DNA from: Hyaloscypha bicolor E
Taxonomy: Eukaryota; Ascomycota; Leotiomycetes; Helotiales; Hyaloscyphaceae
NCBI RefSeq assembly: GCF_002865645.1
Contig: NW_020194667.1
Coordinates: forward strand, 558,001 to 622,000
Reading direction: 5' to 3'
DNA: 64,000 nucleotides
Shown: positions 34,407 to 53,991 of the stretch, in pieces
Layout: every line of letters begins with the position of its first letter
How positions within the stretch are numbered: position 1 is the stretch's first letter
Made by a program: the position numbers and the translations under genes
Notes under the pieces: model-generated
Seen by the model: the letters and a program-made list of their open reading frames with translations, nothing else
Database searches by the model: none
Told to the model about the DNA's origin: nothing

Positions 34407-36813
34407 CTAAGTAAAACGATAACAGGACCCGTAAGCTACAAGCATCTGGCCAACGACCACAAATCCTCCTATCGTAGGTACAGCAAAAATCAACATAAAA
34501 ATCAACGACCCAATGAAAAAATGAATTAAATCTGTCCTACCAAGTCCTGCGTCAAAATCGCAATTAAGCCAACCCCAGAATGACATACCCCAAACTCCCA
34601 CAACACCACCAGAAACCAACCAGGTCATCGTCCATGTCTCCTGCGCTAATGTAGCCGACTGTGGCTTGAATCCTGAAAGGCCACCAATGATAGCCAAGGG
34701 AATTAGACTAATAATACAAGCAGCGTACAACGCCGAACCTATATGCTCTGCCTTTGACCCAAGTGACTCAAAATGCACATCGTCTTGATTGGTGGCGGGA
34801 TAGGTAGATGCAGCATATACTTTGACGTGATAATTCGGCAGTTTCGCTAGGCTTACCACTGTCCTCTCGATCCTTGGGGAATCCGGCACAAAGACTATAG
34901 CCTCATTTTGCATCGCGACTTTTGGCTCATGGATATTTTTTTCTGTCCACATCCCTCGGCGCCACTCTGTTGGCGCTTGCTCGATATGCGGTTGAAGTCT
35001 CCTTTGTGCTCTGATTTCTGTTGTGTGCAGTTCTCTGGGTTCTCCATTGGTTCTTTCTGTTATGGTAGATCTTTTGCTAGAAGAAATCGAATCCGAACCT
35101 TGTCCTCCAGTCTCGCCCCTCACCGAGAAGCAGAAATCCAACTTGGGCGGTTCTAATTCGGCCAACGCGTTTGGATTTGGCTGGGATATTGATTCCATGG
35201 CGGAAGATTGAATGTCTAAACGTTGAGATATGGACATCTTGAAGCGAATATTCAGACCCTTCTCTAGAATTTTGTCTTCGGAATTGTAGATATCTGTCTC
35301 GTTATTCTCTTCCTGGTCCATTTCGAAGCAAACAGGATCCCTTATCCAAAAGAAGTGAGTGTTTTCACAACGAAATAGATTCGGCTTATCTTCGTCAAAT
35401 TCCCTCAAACGGCCAACAAGGCCCTCTAGGTGGCATCCAGGTCTTTTTTTGGCCTCATCAGAAATTGAAGAGGCTACGAGATACCTATAAGATATTGGGT
35501 CAGCTCTACCGTTACAGGTTACGAGGAGCAAAAGAGAATCATCACACTTGTCCCAAAAGCTTATTATGTTAATAACGCTACCAGCTATGCGTACGTGGAC
35601 ATAATCTGGAGACAATTCCAACTTACATTGCAGGATATGAAGGTACCATTATACTTCCTAGAAGATTTACCACAGACATGACAGCATATGGAGCGACTGT
35701 TAGGCCGAAGGCCGCAAAGCCGTAGCGATCGATCTGATCGCCTCGAGAACGATATAATGTGATTGATGTGAAGAGTGATTGTCCTCCCGAGACTAGGATC
35801 TTAATCAAATTGTAATTGCTGGAGATAGTTAATTACTCAGCTGGATTATCGTTGAATTCGAATTGAGCATCCTCGGGCACAACTGCGAAAGAATAGCCAT
35901 GAGGAAGTTTGTGCGATCCGTGAATGTGACGGCCAAAAGTCTTTATTGTTTCGATCCAAGGATCTCTGAAAACTCGTACGAATACTCGATTTTTCGGGCC
36001 TATTATTCATTTAACACAAACCTTATATATAAAGATGTCGAAATTACCTATACTCTCGACGCTATTTGTTGTAACAAAGTTCGAGATATCTTGGCCTTTA
36101 TCATGTTGTCTTTCATCTAACTGCCATCGACTTCCTCCTCTGCGCTCGGGGATAAATCCTATTCAATTGTCAAAACTCGGGCTTTGAAGAGGGACTAAAA
36201 CTGATAGGTACTTTTGTAAGGTTTCGTAGCCGACGGAATCCTGCAAAGGGCGTACTGTGCTTCATCACCAGCGTTCGGCCTCCAGTCACGGGATCTCACC
36301 ACCATACAAAGAGCTCCCGCCCTCGCAGCAGTATATATATCATTCTTTCCAAACACCGCAAAACTCGTAATCCTTGCAATACCTGCAAAATGTCTGTATC
36401 AGTGTTCGTCTTTTTAGATAGCAGCATAGAATAAGAGTAGCTGTTTAGGCTTATATCAGAAGCATGATTTATTAGTTACTAATGTAACAAACTCCTAACA
36501 CACAACTTAAATAACCAAGTAATTGATGTAAGTTCTCACCTCGAAACACGCCGCTCGTTGGAAAGAAGAGCGCCCCGGCCGCAGTTGCAACCGCCACTTG
36601 CCATCTTTCTCCAGGCAACGTAATAGCCGTTGCAGCATGGGCTACATAATTGCCAAGGAAGAAGAAGATGATATCTGTCCATTGTGTTGGCGTACAGAGA
36701 AGGTTTGGCTCGCCGTGGGTTGACGTGCCATCGGGAACTGTGAAAGTTATGTTTTTCAATGGAGATGACGCAACTAGGCCTGCGAACAGGAGAAGCAGAG
36801 CGTATCTTGTCAT
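34407..36813 (-). pseudogene. Multi-pass membrane protein of a fungal orphan family, broken copy
   Basis: The pieces follow in order. 36813-36472 holds a signal peptide and TPTQWTDIIFFFLGNYVAHA. Around 36000-35830 lie FRDPWIETIKTFGRHIHGSH and HGYSFAVVPEDAQFEFNDNP, then a TAA in the same frame followed by SSNYNLIKILVSGGQSLFTS and GDQIDRYGFAAFGLTVAPYA (to 35625). A 140-bp intron (about 35486-35625) leads to YLVASSISDEAKKRPGCHLE, a long acidic middle and four C-terminal helices (ending 34407). The family is common in Leotiomycete-like genomes and has no known function. The TAA near 35828 lies in text that otherwise matches. The first part between 36470 and 36010 could not be joined cleanly, so I treat it as a pseudogene. 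Confidence 0.6.
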
Positions 36814-37637
36814 CTCAAAAAAAAAAAAAAAAAAAAATTATTTCTTTGGTTCGAGAGTGTTCGAAAGTGGACACACCAGTTGGAATGGTAGGAAATTATT
36901 TTAATACGAGTCCTTGAGGAAGTATGCTAGTGCGGGTAGCTATTTCGAGGCCGCATAATGGGCGGTGCAGCGATGTGTGGCTGTGGGATAGGCAGCGGCC
37001 AACACGCCACAGTCTGCGCTCTTAGTATCAGCGGCTGTGCCCGCATTCACGTACAGGCCTGCCTCCGCGGTAACTGCCACTACTACCCCCCAGCACCGGG
37101 ATGTCGTATTCCCCTTGCGTAGTGCAACGTTGCTCCTAGGAAGATTGTGCCTCGTCTTATGTGAGTAGAAGGAGCCGGGAGCCTCGTTCTCAAATCCAAC
37201 ATTCAAAACAACACGGCAGCTTGGGTATCACCCAGCCACTCATCTCAGGACAGATTTAACATTATTTTGTATACCTCATTCCATCGCCTGTCTTGTTCCA
37301 ACTGTCCCAAACTCATCGCAAGACAATCGCCGGGTTACCCCACTTCGGCATTCAGGGGTCATCTCACGTTATCCATACAACCCCCAGCAAACACCACCCC
37401 TGCGGTTGATATGCACATCTCTCGCACACTTCCGCACAACCCCATCGGAACCTTCCCTCCCCGCCATGCCCGCACAATTCAGGCAAAAGTGAGTTCCTCC
37501 AACCTCCACTTTTCCCTCCGTTTTTCGTGCTACCCTCTCCACGATCTTAGTTGCCGTTCTATTTGTGTCTCGACTTCCCACCCTCCACAAGTCCTTTCCG
37601 TTTGTTGGTTAAGGCCCGGTCCGAGCGTAACTCATGA
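36814..37637. other. Region upstream of the MFS transporter; no gene seen
   Basis: It begins with a 21-bp A run (about 36818-36838). A minus frame at 36940-37206 and a plus frame at 37267-37641 lack recognisable content. A Pro/Ser-rich pyrimidine leader precedes the transporter start. Confidence 0.35.
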
Positions 37638-39395
37638 ATGAATGACAAGCAAATCACAATTCAAATAATGTCCCCGCTCACCGCCACCGAATCAACCCCT
37701 CCTCAGCCTCAGCCCACCTCCGCTATCAACGAAGTCAACTCCAACGACCTCTCGACCCGCAATCCCGGGTTCTGCAAAACTGAATCCAGCGATACGGACC
37801 AGACGCCCTGGAGCAAGAAGACCGAGCATGATGTTGCGAGCGTCGAGGCAGAGACTTCATGCATTGAAGTCTCGTGGGACGAGCCCGAGGACCATGACCC
37901 CGCCAATCCACTCAATTGGCCGAGTACACGGAAATGGATGAACATTGGTGTTTTGACCTCCATCACGTTTCTCACGTGAGTATACTCTCTTTGTACAACT
38001 CATACAACTCAATCTTGGTATGACGGATAGCAATTGATGGAAACAGACCATTGGCATCCGCAATGGTCGCCCCAGGCGTCCCAGACATCATGGCCGAGTT
38101 TCACGCCAGCTCCCCTCTCCTGGCCACCTTCGTCGTCTCCGTCTTCGTGCTCGGCTTTGCCTTCGGCCCCCTCGTTCTCGCCCCCTTAAGTGAACTGTAC
38201 GGCCGTCTCCCAGTGTACCACGTGTGCAACGTGCTCTTCCTCATCTTCACCATCTGTTGTGCAGTCTCGAAGAATATGGGGATGCTAATTGCGTTCCGGT
38301 TCTTGTCTGGCTTTGCGGGCGTGGCGGCTGTGACGTGTGGCAGTGGCACGATTGCTGATCTGATGCCTGTAGAGGAGAGGGGGAAGGCAATGGCGTTTTG
38401 GGCGATGGGTCCGATTCTAGGCCCGATTATTGGGCCTGTTGTGGGGGGTGTCTTGATCCAGCATGCGGGATGGAGGTGGGCGTTCTGGTTGATTGCTATT
38501 GCTGTAGGCATCTACATCCCGACACATGATCAGGTATGGAACTCCCGCTAACAGCTCTCAGAGCGGCATCATCACAACCCTCGCCTTCCTCCTCATGCGC
38601 GAGACCTACCCAGTAGTTCTGCTAGAACGCAGAGCAGCAAAATTCAGGAAGGAGACAGGCAACCCCGCCTACCGCTCCAAGCTTGCCTCCTCTCTCTCCC
38701 CCCAAAAGCTAATCCAGCACACCATCATCCGGCCGCTAAAGCTGCTCTTCCTGAGCCCGATCGTGACGGCAATGTGCATCTACATAGCAATCATGTATGG
38801 ACTGCTCTACATCCTCTTCACAACCTACACTTTCGTCTTCGAAGAAGTGTACCACTTCTCGACCTCCACCGCTGGCCTCTCGTTCCTGGGCATTGGCGTC
38901 GGGACGATCGTTGGCCTCGCGTTTTGCGGGACTCAATCAGATCGGATTATCAAGGCTAAGCAAGCTGCCGGCGTTACGCTGAAGCCGGAGGATAGATTGC
39001 CGTTGTTGATCACGCTGCCTTCTTGTCTTGCAATCCCGTTCGGCCTCATTCTCTACGCATGGACGACGGATAAAGGTGTCCATTGGATCGTGCCCCAGAT
39101 TGGCACAGCGATTACCGGGTTTGGGATTATCGGGATTGTGATGTGTGTGCAGACTTACCTGGTTGATGCGTTTACGATTTATGCTGCAAGCGCGATTGCT
39201 GCTAATGCGGTGCTGAGGAGCTTACTGGGGGCATTGCTGCCGTTGTGTGGCCTGGATCTGTATCAGAAGATTGGACTGGGATGGGGGAATACACTGCTTG
39301 GGTTCATTGCGTTGGCGTGTGCGCCGATTATCTGGATCTTTGCAATTTATGGCGAGAGAATACGGACAAACCCGAGGTGGCAGGTGAACTTCTGA
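37638..39395 (+). CDS. MFS drug:H+ antiporter, DHA1 family (Tpo/Flu-type)
   Basis: Three exons (37638-37975, 38047-38503, 38562-39395), with introns of 71 and 58 bp, give 542 residues. A second ATG at 37668 (MSPLTATES) is an equally likely start. The N-terminal cytosolic region ends with VSWDEPEDHDPANPLNWPST, the hallmark of fungal DHA1 12-TM exporters. Then come TM text with LAPLSELYGRLPVYH (family motif A region), PIVGG-type motif C (MGPILGPIIGPVVGG), and LMRETYPVVLLERRA at the central loop. It exports toxic compounds or polyamines across the plasma membrane by proton exchange; the substrate is not predictable. The second intron uses the donor GTAGGC; the apparent later donor would make an implausible 28-bp intron. 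Confidence 0.93.
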
Positions 39396-39850
39396 ATGGA
39401 TGACTGGAAGCAGAACTTGGATATTTTTTTTTTCTGGGGAGGGAAGCCTCGGCAAATATCTCTCTCTCTGATGGGAGTGCTTCCCCGCATAAACTACGCT
39501 GCCGCGTCCACGAGGGGAAAAAAGAACAATCTGGTGACGACTACTTGGGAAGAGGTACTTCAGAGACCGGGAGCTTCCACCTACGGGACTTGGCATTTGA
39601 GCTGAAGGACTTGTGCGACTGACTCCAGGGAGGGAAATGGAGTCATGGCGTAAGAGAATTGGGCTCAAGGACGAGAACCATTCCGCCCCAGGCAAGGTGA
39701 ATACTTAGGGTCTGATGAGACCAAAAGATAGAGCATAGAGAGAGAGAAGTACAAAACCGGCAGGCTCAACCTTAAGCCCCTACGTCGGTATCTTCCCCCG
39801 AAGGAAAATAAAGGTCTTTGAATACTAGATATCCAACCAAAGATATTTGC
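39396..39850. other. 3' flank of the MFS gene; no gene seen
   Basis: Short frames without content; it runs into the MITE family copy B. Confidence 0.3.
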
Positions 39851-40330
39851 GGCACTGCAATGTTAGCGCGGATGAAGGGGACTAAAAAAGCTACCACGAA
39901 TTCGCCAATCCACCAGATCTGCAAATAGCAATGCACTGCAATTTTAGCGTAGATGGAGAACAACCTTTTTTGCGGGATCCTGTGAGGTGTCTCATGATTC
40001 ATGTCTGTACACTTTCCTTTCATATTTATATTTATAGATCTCAAGTCTCTTCATTATTAAAACGATATCTTTCTATCCAACCTCAAATCTCACATTGACT
40101 CTCCACCCCCATATTTCGTCTGAAATATGCATACGTCTCCTCCCTTTCTACGCTAAAATTGCAGTGCTGCCCCCTTTAATAAACTAACCTTTTCTCTCCA
40201 CGCAGCCAGGCAACCAATGGGGGGCAAGGCTCCCCGGTTCACTCCTCTTTGTAAGCGAGAGAATTGAAGGGGCCAATCAACAAGAAGTGCACTGCAATTT
40301 TAGCGCACCGAAGAGGCTTGAAAGTAGCGC
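39851..40330. mobile_element. MITE-family copy B (inner element 39932-40168)
   Basis: The 237-bp inner element has the same ends as copy A (TGCACTGCAATTTTAGCG at 39932, inverse ending at 40168) and similar interior words (CACCTCACAGGATCCCGCAA in opposite orientation). Flanking it are an outer word GGCACTGCAATGTTAGCG at 39851 and, on the right, GTGCACTGCAATTTTAGCGC followed by GAAGAGGCTTGAAAGTAGCG. Copies A and B align in inverse orientation over most of their length. Confidence 0.75.
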
Positions 40331-40892
40331 ACGGAACCAGGCAGGCAGCCCAGCTGGCCTGCTTGGCGTCTCCACCTGGCCTGTTGCAGGGGTTTTGGAA
40401 GGTTGTTTTCTTAGCGTAGCTGGCTTTTAATGCCTGAAGATCACTTGTTTCTAAGAACTGGCCAGTGTAATAGGCCAACCAGCCGAACCGGCCAGCTGGG
40501 AACATTTCTGGAACGTTTTTGGAATGCTTTAAAGACAATTTACTAAATACAAGTTTATGTCTTAAAGCCCTTCTTCTTAATTATTCTTATTAAACTCGTA
40601 GAAACGTTTCTAGAACGTTTCTAGAACGCTTCTAAGTCGCTTGGGTTAGGGTTAGTTCGGGGGGCTGGGGGGCGGTAGGATTTCCCCTGTGTTCGGAATA
40701 TCTCAGAAACGTTTTAGTAATAATATAGATATATAATTCTAGGTTCTATATATTATATATAATTGAAATTCCACCGTAATATTAATTATTAATATAGACG
40801 GGAAAGCAAAAGAAATGTGAAAGAATATTTGATGCCTTAAAAGTTGTAAGAGGCCAGGCCTGTTTTCTACCCCTGCAACAGGCCAGGCCAGA
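40331..40892. other. Low-gene region with AT-rich and short tandem sequence
   Basis: Near 40598-40632 the unit AACGTTTCTAGAACG is repeated in near-tandem form, followed by AT-rich text. No gene seen. Confidence 0.35.
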
Positions 40893-41006
40893 CCCAATCA
40901 ACAAGAAGCGCACTGCAATTTTAGCCCACCGAAGAGGCTTGAAAGTAGCGCACGAAATCTGGCATCCCGATTGAAACATGGCGGTCACTGCAATTTTAGC
41001 GTCCAC
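40893..41006. mobile_element. MITE-family fragment C
   Basis: CCAATCAACAAGAAGCGCAC, then TGCAATTTTAGC, then ACCGAAGAGGCTTGAAAGTA: the same outer end as copy B, followed at 40986 by another CACTGCAATTTTAGCG. It lacks the inner 240-bp element, so it is a solo end or deletion derivative. Confidence 0.65.
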
Positions 41007-41541
41007 AAAGTGGATGGAATCGTTCAGCCTTGTCTCACGAATCTTCGCCAATCAAATTTCATCCCAGCTTCTGCACCACAGTGTTAGCATGCACAAGCCA
41101 GTCTCGCGATGCCCCAGCCTTGACCACATTGTTATGAAGACATTCATATTCCTCTTCCGAATAAGCTACTAGGTACCTCCCTCATCCTCTATTGTATCAC
41201 ATAACCATGCAACACCCTCTCGGCGACAATGCAAATGCAACAATAATACATGAATGTACAAAGCCGTCTTCCGCATAAACGCTGACGTAGCCAGTCGGCA
41301 ATGAATGCAAGAATGCAAGATGTCTGAACTCCAACCAATCCCTCTGAACTCCGTCAATGTAGTCGTAGAATGGCGAAACGCAAACATGAACGCCAGCCAG
41401 TTTTGTTCATCCCAGCCACCGCCATGCGTTCATAGGTTCGTGAAAAGCAAAATATAAGAAAATTAAAGGCGTAGCGCGAGGTCCTGAACACCGCATACGC
41501 TTTGTGTGGTATGTGAGGGCCGTCAAGTGCGGCCAGTTGAC
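41007..41541. other. 3' flank of the histone demethylase gene
   Basis: No gene seen; probably 3' untranslated and terminator sequence of the minus-strand demethylase. Confidence 0.35.
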
Positions 41542-48265
<6,724 letters not shown>

Positions 48266-49661
48266 ATGCCAATCGATCGCCCGATCCCGCCGTTCTACTG
48301 CTGTTACCTGCTGAGATCGACAATCCGCGCAAGCTCTGTATATGTCGGTTCAACACCGCATCCAGGTAAGATGCATGGTATGAACGCGATGGGTCCGGCT
48401 GACGCGACTGCAGTGCGACGCCTGCGACAGCACAATGGGGAAGCAAAAGGAGGAGCAGTCCGTACAAGCAGGCCAAGTCTACGCCCATGGGAGATGGCCT
48501 GCATTGTAACCGGATTTCCAAGTCATATTGCTGCGCTGCAGTTCGAGTGAGTTCCGTTGGTTTCTGTTTATTGATATCACGTGTACTGCACGTGACCAGA
48601 AGATAATCGTATTTGTTCTTCCCATTATGTTCTGTAAATTAGTCTCTGGCTTCTAACGAACCTGCAGATGGGCTTGGCAGAATCCTCATATCACCCTCCA
48701 CATCCCACCAGAATCACGGATTCAGCATGCAACACAGAAACGAAGTGGCCAGCCCAAACGACCACGACATTCAGTTACCTCTCTTCTCTCAAATCTCCAT
48801 CTTCTCCTACGCGTCCCATCATTCTCTCGATGGCCACTCCAACTCCGGTTCTTCTCTGAAGATGTCTACAAAGCCTGGTTGAAGTGGTCCAAAGCAGCTG
48901 CCGAGCCAATTCGAGACTCCATTAAGATCATACAAGATTTCCCACCGTCAGACACGGCATCCGGTAACGAAAGCGATAGCCCGAAAAGAAAGAAAGACGT
49001 CGTTTTCCACGGAATTGCAGCGTTGAAGGTAGACTACTTCAACGAAAAGCCGCACGTCGAAAAAGGGAAGAACATTGTCGACTTCGAGCGTGAAGGGTCA
49101 TGCGCCATCTGCCACAGCGATCTGGAACATAACGCTGGAATCTACACAATTTGTTCCAACCATGGATGTGAATCTGTCACACACTTGACATGCCTAAGCC
49201 AGCACTTTCTCGAGGACGAAGAAGATGCACTAGTTCCTGTAAAGGGTCAATGCCCGACTTGCAAGGCTGAGATCAGATGGATAGATGTGGTGAAGGAATT
49301 GACTCTCAGAATAAGAGGTCAGAAGGAAGTTGAAAAGCTGCTCAAGGAAAAGAGAGTGCGCAAAGGGAAGGCTGTCACAGCCTCGCAAGCCACCAATATC
49401 GACGATGAAGATGACGATAGCGATGAGGATGCAAGGGAAGATGAGATTGATATGCTGCAAGAGGGCAATGTTGGACGAATGGATGCAGATATGAGCAACA
49501 CATGGCATGAGATCGATGCTACGGACGATTCGGATACTGATTCTATTATAAGCAACTCCTCGAAGGCCAAGCAAGCCACATCGTACAGAGGAATTCAGCC
49601 TATTGCTTTGGAGAGAGTTATCGAAGACACAGATTGGGAGGACGCGGAGATCATAGATTAA
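48266..49661 (+). CDS. SLX1: Structure-specific endonuclease subunit SLX1
   Basis: Three exons (48266-48365, 48414-48546, 48668-49661), with introns of 48 and 121 bp, give 408 residues. The GIY-YIG nuclease domain is rebuilt across all exons: FYCCYLLRS and VYVGSTPHP (the GIY and YIG strands), RRLRQHNG with the catalytic Arg, and LQFEWAWQNP with the metal-binding Glu. The C-terminal RING-type zinc domain follows ([33 protein letters not shown]). An acidic tail ends at TAA. With SLX4 it cuts branched DNA such as Holliday junctions and 5' flaps in the nucleus. The start ATG 48266 lies only 9 codons before the GIY strand, as usual for the family. Confidence 0.95.
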
Positions 49662-50121
49662 GGCAACGACGATCAGACTACGCCACAATATTCCGGACCA
49701 CCTCTTTCAATCGAACAACGGTCTCTTCATTTTGAACGACGTTAGATTTTGGACAGTTCACGATGTCGGGTACCTGCAGATTCGATGCGCCAATAGAAAT
49801 GAGATCCTAAGGTCCTGGCCCCGACCTCGGCTCGCTTGAGAGCCTTTCTTCAACCTCTTTCCAATCCACAAACTTTACAATTGCATAAGTTTTAAATCTT
49901 CAAAATCTTTTTCGCTAACCGGATTGAAAGGGCCGATAATTAAGGCGGGTGGGCTTCCGGGATCATTGTGCCACGCCCTTGCATGGATTGCCTGCACCCA
50001 CGCTTTCAGCCTTTCGGCAGAAGTGTCAGCGACACTCTAAACATCGCCAATCTTCTCCATATCTCCGATAGCTGCCACACGCCAACGGAAACTCGATAAT
50101 CTGAGGACTGTTTGAGTAGTA
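49662..50121. other. Intergenic; no gene seen
   Basis: No coding frame with content. It contains the 3' flank of SLX1 and the former promoter of the esterase pseudogene. Confidence 0.35.
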
Positions 50122-50194
50122 GTGCTTTCATCGACCGCATCAACCTACACGTGGAGGAGCGGGAGAATCCCGTATCAGCAATCTTGGCCCGCTG

Positions 50195-52092
<1,898 letters not shown>

Positions 52093-52218
52093 GTTTATGG
52101 GCTGTGATGAGGCTAAGGTTTGTCACAGTCTGTAATCTTCAAACACCTTATTCCTATCGGGAGACCTGTTGTGGATTGTAATCTTTTAAATAGCGTGGAT
52201 CGATTAACACGCCACATA

Positions 52219-53991
52219 TCACCCAGTATTAGCCCCAACCCTCAAGCGATTCTCCTCCCTCATCAACCCATACTTCCTCTCCACCTCCTCGCCCCTAAAC
52301 TCCGTCAATACCAACTCCTGCAACGGCCAGCTAATCCAACTCTCCCACTTGTCCCCACCGCTCTCCCCTCCATCCCCAGCATCCCCAACCCTCCCAATCA
52401 TCCGACACACGCTCCGCAGCAAATGCCGACTGATCCCCTTCAGCCACCACACGTTATCGATCTTCGACAGCAGGAGGCAGTAGTGCGCGAGCAGGACCAG
52501 CGCTTCCGGGCAGCGCTGCGACACGAGCGAGATGTAGGTGTCGGGCGTGATGGTCGACCAGGCGATCGTCATGGCTATTGTGCAGAGCTTCTGCGAGGTG
52601 GCGCCGTAGTGGAGGAGCCTTTTCCTTTTCGTCAATATCCAAAAACGGAGGAAGCGGGGATGGGGATGGGGAGGGGAGAAGTACATTGCGTAGATTTCTT
52701 TGAGGTGTCGGAGGGCTTCTGAGAGGGCTTCTTTTTCGGCGGGGGTGAAGGCGCTTTCGGGACCCCCTGAAGGGAGGGTCAGTATCTCTTCTGCCTGTAT
52801 TCATATGAAGGAAATGGAGAAAGTGTTGGAAGAGGAAAGAGGAAACACGTGATCGAGGTGAAGGAGAAATGGAAGAGAAGGGTCAGGTGGTCATGGATCT
52901 TACAAAGCGTCTCCAGCGCCGAAAACCTCGCGGCATCCTCCTCGGGCAGGTCGAAAAACTTGGGTTGGTCGTTGTACAGCTGTATAAAGGTCCTCACAGG
53001 CCCGTCCATCACCCCTGTCATGTCGTCAGTCGGCAACATTACTCCGCCTCATTACCCATTCGTCGCATTGGGTCCTCTAGAATTCGAAAGGAGAGGGAAA
53101 GAGAGAGACATACACTCATAGCAATCCCTCGCCAACGTCCGACTCCCCCTCAACAAATTCACCCACTCCGCCGTGCCTCCCTCCTGTCCCTCCGCCCCCT
53201 CCCCCTCCCCATCACTAAAAAACAGATTCCCCTTCCCCTCACTCCCAGCCCAGGCGCACACGACCAGAAACGTGCTAAACACATACAACGCCTCGCAATT
53301 CTCCTTCGTGATACTCCCCAGCTCTTGCTTGAAGCCCTTCAGGGCGACATCGTGGTACTCGACTGCATCGCGATGCAGTTGGTCTTTGCGTGCGGGGTGG
53401 AGGTGCGAGAGGTGCAGGGCGGAGAGAGCCAGGATCCCGCTGAGGAGGAAGGGGTGTCGGAAGGCGAGCTGGGGGACGATGTGTTGGTAGATTTGTGCCC
53501 GGGCGGGCAACGTGGTGAAGGTGTAGACTGTGGTTGTGGTGTACAAGTGGAGGAGCTCGAGGTGTTGGGTGTTGAAGGCGGTGTTTGAGGCGGGGTTTGT
53601 GAAGCTTGGTTGCGGGGAGTGGGGGAGTGGGGTGATGTGGGAATGCGGGATGAGAGAGGGTGAGCGCGAGGAGGTGGAGTTTTGCGGGGTGGAGAGGCGG
53701 GCGGGAAAAGTGCAGGGGGAGGAGTAGCGGGTGCAGGTTCCGCAGGAGGGTTTTACTTCGTCGCACTAAAGGCTTTAATCAGCGGTTGGAAGTGAGATGG
53801 GAATCGTGTCTTGAGATGAATTGCCAAAAAGAGTTCTTCATGTAGCAGTACCTAAACTAGAAGCCAACCAAATACTTTGAGTGAGAAAGCAAGGCGGGAT
53901 ATTCTGCAAGACATACCTTTATTCGCCGTGCCTTACATCCTAAACACCCACTGCGAGTCTTGCGATGCGGCCTCCTAGATCCTCCCGGCAT
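52219..53991 (-). CDS. Zn2Cys6 fungal transcription factor (Upc2-like layout)
   Basis: Four exons (53991-53917, 53765-53114, 53014-52904, 52766-52219), with introns of 151, 99 and 137 bp, give 461 residues. The binuclear zinc cluster is split by intron 1 after RSGCLGCKARRIK and resumes CDEVKPSCGTCTRYSSPC, giving C16-X2-C19-X6-C26-X6-C33-X2-C36-X6-C43. A Ser/Pro linker and a helical regulatory region follow (YTTTTVYTFTTLPARAQIYQ, FRHPFLLSGILALSALHLSH, EALYVFSTFLVVCAW, then PEALVLLAHYCLLLSKIDNV), as in sterol-uptake-control-type regulators. The layout suggests a nuclear, small-molecule-responsive activator; targets are unknown. The exon 3/4 junction was chosen because the nearer acceptors create stops. 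It is convergent with the esterase pseudogene. Confidence 0.88.

Noticed and set aside
38526..38562. 28-bp intron in the MFS gene (donor GTATGG)
   Set aside because: It is too short for a spliceosomal intron. The upstream donor GTAGGC gives 58 bp, keeps phase and gives better family text.
52454..52804. Arg/Pro-rich minus ORF in the Zn2Cys6 gene
   Set aside because: It is an out-of-frame shadow; the frame giving PEALVLLAHYCLLLSKIDNV is the one continuous with the zinc-cluster exons.
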